From the NCBI RefSeq assembly GCF_000715075.1, contig NC_134103.1, positions 76,199,519-76,263,518 of the forward strand: a DNA stretch of 64,000 bases, in the 5' to 3' direction. Each line of letters starts with the position of its first letter. Within the stretch, counting starts at the first letter, position 1. Both the position numbers and the translations under genes were made by a program. This stretch comes from Nicotiana tabacum. Taxonomy: Eukaryota; Streptophyta; Magnoliopsida; Solanales; Solanaceae. Below are positions 10,665-20,626 of the stretch, piece after piece. The notes under the pieces are model-generated. The model made no database searches, had not been told where the DNA came from, and worked only from the letters and a program-made list of their open reading frames with translations.

Positions 10665-13600
10665 GGCAAGATACCGACCACAGGGGAAAAACGAACTCGA
10701 GGTTATGTACCCGATGACACTTTATCATTCGGAATTGAAGAAGTCAAGGGCATCTCTCAACCTCACAACGACGCTCTGGTAATTTCTATCCTATTAAATA
10801 AAGCTCAAGTTAAGCGTGCTTTAGTGGATCCAGGTAGCTCTACGAATATCATCCGATCTTGGGTAGTGGAGCAGCTCGGGTCTTGAACGGTTTCAATATG
10901 GCCAGTGAAACGACTAAAGGGGAGATTACTCTACCAGTGAATGTAGTTGGAACCATCCAAAATACCAAATTCCATGTAATCGAAGGGGATATGAGATACA
11001 ATGCCCTACTTGGAAGACCTTGGATCCATAATATGAAGGCAGTGCCTTCGACCCTCCACCAAGTAATGAAATTTCCTACGTCGGACGGCGTAAAAACAAT
11101 ATACGGGGAGCAACATGCTGCGAAGAAAATGTTTATGGTTGCTGAGGTAACACTGATGCTAACGCTATCGGTCTCAGAAAGATCGAGCACTAAAGATAGA
11201 CAAGAAACTAAATAGCAATCACAGCCACCAGTCTCGACCGAACCAGTGGAACAGGAAATAGAGGATGATGAGGAAGAGTTTCTGACACCTCGAGCTTTCA
11301 TCATCCCCGACGACTCTGATGCCACCAAATCTAAGATCGAAGAACTGGAGCAGGTCATATTAATCGAATATCTGCCCGAGAAAAAGGTATACTTGGGAAC
11401 GGGATTGACCCCCGAACTCAGGGAAAAACTCATTCGATTTCTTATTGATAACATAGACTGTTTTGCTTGGTCCCATTTAGACATGGCAGGGATCCCACCG
11501 TTGATAACGACACACCAGCTGAGCTTGGACCCTAGGTTCAAACCGGTAAAGCAAAAATGAAGACCACAGTACGAGGTAAAACACACATTTGTAAAGGATG
11601 AGGTAACTAAACTTCTCAAAATAGGATCAATTCAGGAGGTAAAATATCCCGGGTGGTTAGCCAACGTAATTGTAGTCCCTAAAAGAGGGAACAAACTTAG
11701 AATGTGCATAGATTATAAAGATCTAAACAAAGTATGCCCCAAAGATTCTTTTCCACTGCCTAGCATCGATTGCATGATTGATGCCACAACCGGCCATGAG
11801 ATCCTTACTTTTCTCGATGCCTACTCCGGGTACAATCAAATTCGAATGAACCCGGAGGACCGGGAAAAAACTTCATTTATCATCAAGTACGGAACCTATT
11901 ACTATAATGTAATTCCATTCGGGCTAAAAAATGCAGGAGCTACTTACCAACGCCTAGTGAATAAAATGTTCGAAGACCAAATAGGTAAGTCAATGGAAGA
12001 TTACATTGATGACATGCTAGTTAAGTCCCTGCGTGTAGAGGACCATTTGACTCATTTGCAGGAAACGTTCAAGATCTTAAGGAAATACAACATGAAGCTC
12101 AACCCCGAGAAATGTGCTTTTGGGGTTGGATCGGTCAAGTTCCTTGGTTTCATGGTATCGAATCGGAATCGAGATCAACCCCGACAAAATTAAGGCCATC
12201 GAAGATATCACCGCCGTGGATAGCATGAAAGTAGTGCAAAGGCTGACCGGGCGGATAACTGCCTTAGGCCGATTCATTTTGAGATCATCAGATCGAAGCC
12301 ACAAATTCTTCTCCCTACTCAAAAGGAAGAACGATTTCGCCTAGACCCCGGAATGCCAACATGCACTAGAACAATTGAAGCGGTACCTATCGAGCCCGCC
12401 ACTACTTTACACTCCGAGGACAGATGAGAAGTTGTACTTATACTTGGCGGTATCGTAAATCGCATTAAGTGGCGTCCTAATTCGAGAAGAGCAAGGTACA
12501 CAGTTTCCTGTTTGTTATGTAAGTCGGACCTTAGGGGAAGCAGAGGCTAGATACCCTCACTTAGAGAAATTAGCACTTGCACTAATAAGCACCTCTAGAA
12601 AGTTAAGACCGTACTTTCAATGTCACCCCATATGCGTTTTGACCACTTACCCGCTTCTCAATATTATGCACAGGCCCGAACTATCGGGTCAATTGGACAA
12701 ATGGGTCGTCGAACTCAGTGGGTATGATATCGAATATCAGCCCCGTACGACCATTAAGTCCCAAATTTTAGCGGACTTCATTGCTGATTTCACGCCAACC
12801 CTCGTACCCGAAGTTAAAAAAGAACTCTTGTTAAAATCGGGTACGTTGTTGGGATTTTGGACCCTCTACACAAATGGTGCTTCAAATGTGAAGGGGTCTG
12901 GGCTTGGCATCGTCCTGAAACCTCCCACATGTGGCATTATTAGACAATCCATCAAAACCATTACATTAACTAACAATGAGGCTGAGTACGAGGCTATGAT
13001 TGCAGGTCTCGAGCTAGCTAAAAGCCTAGGAGCAGAAGTTATTGAAGCCAAATGTGACTCTTTACTAGTGGTAAACCAAGTAAACAAAACTTTCGAGGTT
13101 CGAGAAGATAGGATGCAAAGGTATTTGGACAAATTACAGGTAACTCTACACTGTTTCAAAGAATGGACCCTACAACATGTGCCTCGAGAATAAAACTGTG
13201 AGGCTGACACACTCGCAAATTTGGGGTCGTCAGTCAAAGAAGATAAGATCGACTCGGGGACTGTCGTTCAACTCTCAAAATCTGTAATCGAGGATGGACA
13301 TGCCGAAATATATTCTACGAGCTTAACCTGGGATTGGAGGAATAAGTATATTGAATATTTAAAGAACGGAAAACTCCCATCGAACCTTAAAGAATCGAGG
13401 GTTCTACGAACCAAGGCTGCTCGATTCACGCTGGTTGAAGATGGAATATTATACAGAAGGCGTTCGACGGACCACTGGCGGTATGTTTGGGACCAGGAGA
13501 CACGATTATTTTTTACGAGAGGTTCATGAAGGCACTTGTGGAAACCACTCCGGTGCCGAACCGTTAATTCGCAAAAACATCAGAGCAAGGTACTACTGGG

Positions 13601-14571
13601 ATAGCATAGAGAAGGACACTAAGGAGTTCGTTCGAAAATGTAATAAATGTTAAAGGTTTGCACTGATGATCCACCAACCCGGAGAGCATCTTCATTCAGT
13701 CATTTCTCCATGACCATTCATGAAATGGGGAATGGATATCGTCGGCCCCCTACCATCGGCCCCAGGTAAAGCGAAATTCATTATGTTTATGACTCACTAT
13801 TTCTCTAAATAGGTTGAAGCACAGGCGTTCGAAAAGGTAAGAGAAAAAGAAGTTATAGATTTCATCTGGGACCACATCGTGTGTTGATTTGGGATACCGG
13901 CAGAAATAACATGCGACAATGGTAGACAGTTTATCGGCGGTAGAGTGACAAAATTCCTCGAAGACCTTAAAATAAAAAGATTACTGTCTACACCATATCA
14001 TCCTAGCGGGAACGGACATGCCGAATAAATGAACAAGATTATCATCCAAAACATAAAGAAAAGATTGAACGAAGCTAAAGGAAAGTGGAGAGAAATTTTG
14101 CCCGAAGTCCTTTAGGCATATCGGACAACATCTAAATTCAGTACAGGAGCAACCCTATTTTCCCTAGTGTATGGATCTGAAGCTTTAATTCCGATCGAAG
14201 TCGGGGAACCAAGCGCAAGGTTCCAATATACATCGGAAAAATCGAACTATGAGGCAATGAATAAAAGCCTCGAATTATTAGATAAAAAATGAGAGGCGGC
14301 ACTGGTTCGAATGGCTGCACAAAAAAAATGAATCGAAAGGTACTACAACAAAAGAACCAACCTCCTCCATTTCAAGGCCGGGGACTTGGTCCTAAGGAAG
14401 GTCACCGTTAACACTCAAGATCCTAATGAAGGGAAGCTCGGACCAAATTGGGAAGGACCCTATCAAGTCCTCGATATAGTCGGGAAAGGGTCTTATAAAC
14501 TTGCAACAATTGATGGAAAACCGTTACCAAACAATTGGAACATATCACTTATCAAACGATATTACTGTTAA
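10665..14571 (+). pseudogene. pol: pol of element A (PR-RT-RNase H-INT), broken
   Basis: Protease: ALVDPGSSTNII at 10818-10853. Compared with element B, about 31 nt are missing right after VEQLG, which shifts the frame. RT: 11246-12344 with FLDAYSGYNQIR (about 11811) and YIDDML (12002-12019), a stop at 11558-11560 and a frameshift near 12165. RNase H: LYTNGASN at about 12864, where asparagine (codon 12873-12875) replaces the first catalytic aspartate; then LTNNEAEYEAMIAGLE. Integrase: HHCC zone HEGTCGNHSG...FVRKCNKC (13525-13653), then MDIVGPLP, CDNGRQF and NGHAE for the DDE triad, with a stop right after that E. It ends WNISLIKRYYC at 14571. More than ten stops in total. The order PR-RT-RH-INT defines Ty3/Gypsy. 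Confidence 0.88.
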
Positions 14572-14773
14572 GGTATAATTTTCTCCTCTATCGTCTACAT
14601 ACGTACATTCGACACTAACTCATTGCAGGAATTCGACGAAAAACATCAATACCTCTGGTTTCAAAGCACACGTTATACTCTTTTTCCCTCAAGTTCGGCT
14701 TTTATCCCAAATGGGTTTTTCCGACAAGGTTTTTAACGAGACAACAACTATGTGCTACCCGGGGACAAATCAA

Positions 14774-14817
14774 CAGTATCCGAAGCTCCGTCATAATCAA
14801 CCTCGGATACTGGGGGG
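14774..14817 (+). promoter_or_regulatory. Hairpin followed by a G-run just after pol (element A)
   Basis: cagtatccgaag pairs with ctcggatactg, and the second arm runs into tgggggg. Element B has the same arrangement at 53287-53329. Upstream, both have 'caaggtttttaa(c/t)gag(a/g)caac'. It could be an RNA structure, a 3'-end signal or an internal polypurine tract. The function is unknown. Confidence 0.5.
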
Positions 14818-15079
14818 CTACCAAGCGAATAAATCAAGTTCAGAACAAGAAAGTTGCACCATATCAAACTCATGACAAACATGGTCTCGATAGAGAAAAG
14901 TGTAAGGGCCAAATGGTCAAAACGAACCATGCCCACGTAGTTTTGCTCGGACTCTGGCACAAGATACAAATACATGTGTAATGACTTATAAAGGAGAACT
15001 ATTTTTTCAGATATCTCATACTTTGAAAAGATTTTCCTGCTTCATGATTCAAACAGGCTTAAAGGCCAACCACCATCAA

Positions 15080-15780
15080 AAGGATTTTTGATAGCGATCA
15101 TCAAAAGCCTATGGGATAAGATATTCTGAGTTCGAGTTCGAAACAATTACTCACTCAAATTAAAGCCTAAAGGCTATCTGAGTTCGAGTTTGAAACAATC
15201 ACTTACTCGGTCATAAAAAGCCTACGGGCTAAGATATTCCGAGTTCGAGTTCGAAACAATCACTCACTCAAATTAAAGCCTAAAGGCTATCTGAGTTCGA
15301 GTTCGAAACAATCACTCACTCAAAAAGCCTACGGGCTAAGATATTCTGAGTTCGAGTTTAAAACAATCACTCACTCAAATTAAAGCCTAAAGGCTATCTG
15401 AGTTCGAGTTCGAAACAATCACTCACTCGGTCATAAAAAGCCTACGGGCTAAGATATTCTGAGTTTGAGTTTGTAACAATCACTCGCTCAATTATTAAAA
15501 GCCTAAGGGCTATCTTACTTCGAGTCCGAGCAATCACTCACTCGATCGTAAAAGTCTACGGGCTAATATACTTTGAGTTCGAGTTCGAAACAATCACTTA
15601 CTCACTTATCAAAATCTAAAGGCTATCTTGCTTCGAGTTCAAATGTTCACTCGACTACTAAACCTGTGGGCTACTTTTATTTTTCGAATTCGGGCAAGCG
15701 CCCACTCGACCACTAAGCCTGTGGGCTACTTTTATTTCGAGCTCGAGCGAACACTCACTCGGCCATAAAGGCTACGAAGG
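15080..15780. repeat. Degenerate ~55-60 bp minisatellite between pol and the antisense gene (element A)
   Basis: Units alternate between 'aaagcctaaaggctatctga' and 'aaagcctacgggctaagata', each followed by gttcgagttcgaaacaatca and 'ctcactc'. About a dozen monomers are recognisable, with the last ones (from about 15,600) strongly diverged. The sequence has no coding potential. Confidence 0.85.
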
Positions 15781-15925
15781 CCGAATTCGATGAAATCACC
15801 TAAATCCTCATAAAAACATCCGCAATGCATGAATGAAATCTTCACGAAGCAAGATTGTAAAAGAAAAAGATATTTGTATAGATATACAAGGGTGGTTTAC
15901 ATAAATGAATGCAACATAGAAGAAG

Positions 15926-18314
15926 CTAAGGGCTATGCTTCTGGGTTATCATCGAGAGCGGTCTCTTCTCTACCGGGCTCCCCCCGTCTTCGGACTCGCT
16001 CTTGCTACCTTCATCATCATCGTCATCATCGCCATCAGAAGCCAAGGCTTCAGCTTCAGCTTCGAGATTTTTAACCCTTTCTATCTCTTCGGGAAGGTCG
16101 AAACCTCGAGCATGTATCTCCTCGAGGGTCTCCCTCCGAGAGTGACACTTAGCAAGTTCGGCAACCCAATGTGCTCGAGTGTCGACAGTATCCGCTGCCT
16201 TTCTTGCCTCCATTTGAGCAGCCTCGGCATTAGCCTGATACACGGCAATGGACTTGTCCGCCATGACTTTCGATGACTCAACCTCCGCCTTGGCCTCAAC
16301 AAGCCGTGTTTCAAGCTCCTCGATACTTTTGGCCTGAGCCGAACCCTTTTGCTTGATGCTTCGAAGCTGAACTTTGGCCGATAATAATTTGGCCAAGATG
16401 GTTTCTTTTTCTGCAGCCAGGTGGTCGATCGTCTCCTTTCACCGGTTACATTCGGCCTTGATTTGATCGAATTCTTCCCGAAGCAACCCGATCTTTTCAA
16501 CCTTTTGCTGCAGCTGAGACAACGAAGGGTTATCTTCCACAGTTGGGTCAAACCCATACTCTAATAGAACGAGGCTCACCTGCTTATCTAGTTCGGCCTC
16601 TTCTTCACGAGCCTTAGCCAAATATGCTTGGAGGTCCTTTATAGCCTCGTCCTTTTGGCTGCAAAGAAGTCGCAGAGCATCTCTCCCCCCCGAGACCTTC
16701 TGAAGCTTGGCCTCACATTGGTTGAGGTCGACTCGAAACCTGCTAATGGCTTGCACAGTAGGGGAAAAACACACGTCAAGTTTAGAAAAGAACGAAGAAA
16801 CCAAGCACAGTAAAATCATTACCCGAGAAATGAAATGTTGGGCCTCTTCTAGGAGAAGAGAAGCATCACTGATGTCGGAGGCATCATCGACTCCAATAAA
16901 GCAATCCCGAAAAGGGTCCCCTACACTAGAGCCTCCGCCAATATCGGGGGTCTTCAATTCTCGAGCTTCATTTAAAGCCTCCTCAGAAAAGGTCGGAAGA
17001 GAAGGCAAATGACCCACTGTAATAGTCCCAAGAGAATCGCTCGGGACGCTCTGATCGAGACTCGGGGTACCGTAACCGACCCCGACCGATATAGCCGTCA
17101 TCGGCTCAAAAGGTCTGGCGACCTCGATAACTTTCGCAGATCGGATCACCAAAGCCGAGGTATCATCATCATCTTCTTCTTCTTCTCTCAGTTGTTGGAC
17201 CGAGTCCATCGAAAGTGCGATTGCCTTCCTCCTCACCCTTCGAGTTTTGGGCTTGGGATCCTCTAGCCGAGAGACGGCTTTTCGCTTCTTATTTTTCCTC
17301 AGTTCCGGGACCGGGGACTTGGTTCCTTCTTCACCACTCGAAGGCCTCAAAATGGCATCTTTGGTTACACCTGTATGAAAGAAAACCGGTAACGAATGGA
17401 GCATAAAAAACATTTTGAAGAACATGAGAAGTGACCCTTACCGTGATTCTTGGCCTCCCATCTACCTTTTGTCAAATCACGCCAAGCACGTTCGGCATAA
17501 GAGGAAGTCGAGGCTAACTTCTGAACCCAATCCTCGAGGTCGGGTACCGCTTGTGACATCCAAGGGGCAGCTGTATATCAGAGAAAGATATTAGATAGAA
17601 TCGGAGAAAGATACGAAAAGCAATGCCTTATGAAAACCACTTACGGTCAAAATTTCATTCCTCGGGGAACCACATCTTCTCTTCCGGAATGAGATCACGG
17701 GTCCTCACCCGAATATAACGGCCCATCCAACCCCGATCCTTGTCTTTGTCGATGCTCGACATCAAAGCTTTCGATGCCCGACGATGAAGCCTGATTAGTC
17801 CTCGAAGGATTTGAGGCCGATATAATCGTATGAGGTGGTTTAGGGTAAAATCCAGCCCTCCGGCTTTATCGGAGAATAAGTGAAGTAAGGTTACTATACG
17901 CCATAGAGAAGGATGATTTTGACCGAGGGTGACCTAATATCTTTTGCAAAAATCAATGATCACTAGATGGACGGGACCCAATGTGAAGGGATAAGTATAA
18001 ACACTTAAAAACCCCTCCACGTGAGTGATGACGCTCTCTTCGAGAGAGGGAATTTGCAACACAACCTCGGAACCCCAGTTGCAGTCTTTCCTCACAGCCT
18101 CGAGATGGCCCTCTGTTATCGAGCACATGTACATCGACATATGCTCACATCGACCCCGGAATAGACGAAGGATTTTCAACCTTAAAATCGATCTTCAGAG
18201 TATACGGGCTAGGAACGTACTCATGGGGAGACGCTCCACCGGCGCCTTGTCGCCGGACGGCCGTGAAGAGAAAGCTTTCTCCTTCTGAGGTACGGTTTGT
18301 GAAGTTTTTGCCAT
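15926..18314 (-). pseudogene. Antisense spliced accessory gene of element A (four exons)
   Basis: Proposed exons are 18314-17645, 17570-17442 (129 bp), 17370-16823 and 16750-15926, with introns of 74, 71 and 72 bp in phases 1, 1 and 0. The product would be about 720 aa. Exon 1 starts MAKTSQTVPQKEK and includes ITHVEGFLSVYTYPFTLGPV and HPSLWRIVTLLHFF. The exon 2/3 join gives WEAKNHG|VTKDAILRPSSGEE, followed by a basic patch (KNKKRKA) that could be a nuclear signal. Exon 4 is a long coiled coil ending in an acidic run (SDGDDDDDDEGSKSES). Two frameshifts break exon 1, a TGA closes exon 1 early (...WFPEE*), a TGA sits at 16441-16439, and the third acceptor reads caa|gcc instead of cag|gcc. The plan matches element B exon for exon. 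It resembles proteins listed as 'putative gypsy type transposon' in plants; the function is unknown. Confidence 0.75.
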
Positions 18315-18464
18315 TGATGTAAGAGAAAGAAAGCAAAGGAAGATAAAGGTTGATGGTGCTAAATGCTGATGAAGGTGGCTCTACAAGCGGCAAAACAGAG
18401 GCAGAAGGAGTAAGAAAATTTGGGAGATTGAAGATGTAAAAGTGGTAAATGATAAATGGAAGGG

Positions 18465-18523
18465 CTATTTATAGGCTTATACCATGGCGGTTCAATATCA
18501 GCGATGGCCGACCACCGTCTGAC
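18465..18523 (-). promoter_or_regulatory. Promoter of the antisense gene in element A
   Basis: On the minus strand ctataaatag (18474-18465) lies about 150 bp before the ATG. At 18503-18523 is a 21-bp block (plus strand gatggccgaccaccgtctga plus c) that recurs in element B with 18 of 21 bases identical, 29 bp (A) and 27 bp (B) from the TATA. The leader between TATA and ATG is pyrimidine-rich, as in plant 5' UTRs. Confidence 0.6.
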
Positions 18524-18676
18524 GTGCGTTGAATACCTTGAAAAACTAAATCGACGGGACAACTATCACATACGTCACGATCGAGCCCAGTGAAAATGTC
18601 AGCTTATAATCCGATCGAGCCGTCGAAAATCATATCGCTTCTCACCACATTCTTCCTGAGAAACATGGGGACTATA

Positions 18677-19330
18677 TGTATACGGTCGAAATAGATTTCG
18701 GCCTCCGTTCGTTTGTTCGAGATCGAATGGTAAGCGATCGAAGTGAGAGCTCGAGACGAGTTCCGAGGATAGTACAAACAAGCCTCGAGCTCCAAGACCG
18801 ATCGAGGAATCGCCTCGATATCATTATCGAGCCCATGACCAAATCGAACCGCAAGGCAAGAAGAAGGTTGTCGGAGATGCACCGACCCATTGACACTCAC
18901 CCTGAATGTCGAACTTGAACTCAAGGCCAAGGGATCGATCCAATACCGAGCTCGAGCCAGTATGAAGCTCGCAGACAGGAGCTGTTGCAACCGCACTAGG
19001 GGAGAGAATCTTGGCAGGAAGAGATAATTCATCATGGATTCTCCACTATATATTTTTTTTATTATAAATAAAGTAACATCCCCCTACTATAAAGAGGGGG
19101 AATCCTTGTAAGCAGAGGGGGCATTGCAAGAACAGACTACTTCTATTTCAATAATTTATATCTCATTTCTATTTCAAGAGCAGAGGGGACATTGTATCAC
19201 ACTCACTCTTCTAGTTCAATAATTTATATCTCATTTCTATAGCCAAGAATCGTATGATTTATGTAAGGCTATATCACATATCCTTAGAACTACTTATAAA
19301 TTCAACTATATCCGATTTTTCGGGTAAACA
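18677..19330 (+). repeat. 3' LTR of element A
   Basis: 654 bp, preceded by a short polypurine tract (aacatggggactata). It differs from the 5' LTR at many single bases. Near 19150-19240 there is a rearrangement: 'ttcaataatttatatctcat' occurs twice, with a copied 'gcagaggggacattg' between, and the 5'-LTR segment 'ctcttaaactttttta' is absent. Confidence 0.92.
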
Positions 19331-19335
19331 CACAA

Positions 19336-20621
19336 TAATACTATAACTTCAAATTGGACCATGCGCTGCTTCATTAATCAGTTTGTGAATCTTGGTAAAA
19401 CCCCTTAGTGAGGAAAATTGCTATTATTACATGAAATATATAAAATATAATTCAATAAGTTCACCGTATAACTATAGGAAAATGTTTCGTTACTTGTAAA
19501 GTTTGGCAAACTCTCATCTCCAACATAGATCAACAGTCTAATGACTCAATTGCATTTATCACCAAGAGAATTGTAAGGATCGTTTTTTCCCCATTCAAAT
19601 TGTAAGTGATAAGAGATTATTTCTTCATTTTAATACAGGTGATCTATGTCTCACTTGGTCAATTGATTTTGTGGCTCTTTACAAAACAATTTTAGTTTTA
19701 TGTCAAATTTCTCAATAAATCGTAATTTTTACACGTAAGAGATTACAAGCTTCTTAATATAACATTCAATTTAGTGATAATACTAAGTTGTTTTGCATCT
19801 ATTGGGCTTCAATATGTTACCTCTTCAATGTTGGAATCTTTACACAAATAGCCAATCATATTTATTATTTATTTTTTCTAGCCGTATATATAGATTATAC
19901 ATTAATTATACACAACTATACACATATAATATATAAATTATGTATATGTTATACCACCACCGCGCATTTTTAGTTTAAATGGTTAGATGCACGGCTATTT
20001 GGGTTAATTCTTCTTCAACGTTCTCCTTCATGGGGAAATGGACGTATGCCTAACACTGTTGGGTTGGGTCGAGTTCAAAGCCCACTTTATCCTTCCACTC
20101 CATTATAATGTTTCTGTTCAAAACAAAGAGATAAAAATGAAGCAAGTTCAACTCTTATTACCCTTTGTGAATTGTGATGCATTCAGAAAATTAAAACTTC
20201 TCATAACAATTAATTCTTCTATTTGGCCATCTTAGGATCCACTGTATGTTTGTATGTCCTTATTTGTTAAATTGTTTTGATCTTGAAAATGACAATGAGA
20301 TATAATTCCAAAACGTTTGAAATAATATTTACATTGTTAGAAAAACAAAGAAATAAAATTTATAAAAAAAAGCTTTTATACCCATTAAAAACATCTAGTA
20401 AGATTACAACTAAAGAAAATTTATTTTACTTTAAATAAATTCCATCTAAAGCAGAATGGGAAGAAGTAATATATAGAATCCCGTCTAAATAAAGAGGCAT
20501 CTCTTAATAAATAAGAAGTAAACACGCAACAAAAATAAATTTAAATTGAAATAAATATATAAAGAGCAAGTTGTTTGAGGAAGGTTGTTATTCTATTTGC
20601 ATTTAACCAACATTCATAGAA
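19336..20621. other. AT-rich host interval between elements A and C
   Basis: No gene was recognised. The small frames at 19788 and 20038 lack family signatures. The stretch holds one MITE-like element (19840-20007). Otherwise I see nothing. Confidence 0.4.
19840..20007. mobile_element. Short MITE-like element
   Basis: The ends ttacacaaatagcc (19840-19853) and ggctatttgggttaa (19993-20007) are near-perfect inverted repeats around an AT-rich core of 'atatatag/tatacac' repeats. The length is about 168 bp. A clear TSD could not be assigned, so the superfamily is open. Confidence 0.5.
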
Positions 20622-20626
20622 GTAAG

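Larger units (their letters stand above)
8188..19330 (+). mobile_element. LTR retrotransposon A (Ty3/Gypsy, Tat lineage), 11,143 bp
   Basis: The boundaries are exact. Both LTRs start tgtatacggtcg, the right end is 'ggtaaaca', and the 5-bp target duplication cacaa lies at 8183-8187 and 19331-19335. The order is 5' LTR, primer-binding site, gag, protease, RT, RNase H and integrase (plus strand), then a repeat-rich spacer, an antisense spliced gene, the polypurine tract (about 18658-18676) and the 3' LTR. Integrase after RNase H and the RT motifs make it Gypsy. The zinc-knuckle variant CKYHGTHGHRTEDC and the antisense accessory gene fit Tat. Stops, frameshifts and LTR divergence show an old, dead copy. 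Confidence 0.93.

Noticed and set aside
10849..11619. 256-aa minus-strand frame opposite the protease/RT of element A
   Set aside because: Shadow of the plus-strand pol region, which has clear protease and RT motifs; the serine-rich composition is typical of antisense frames.
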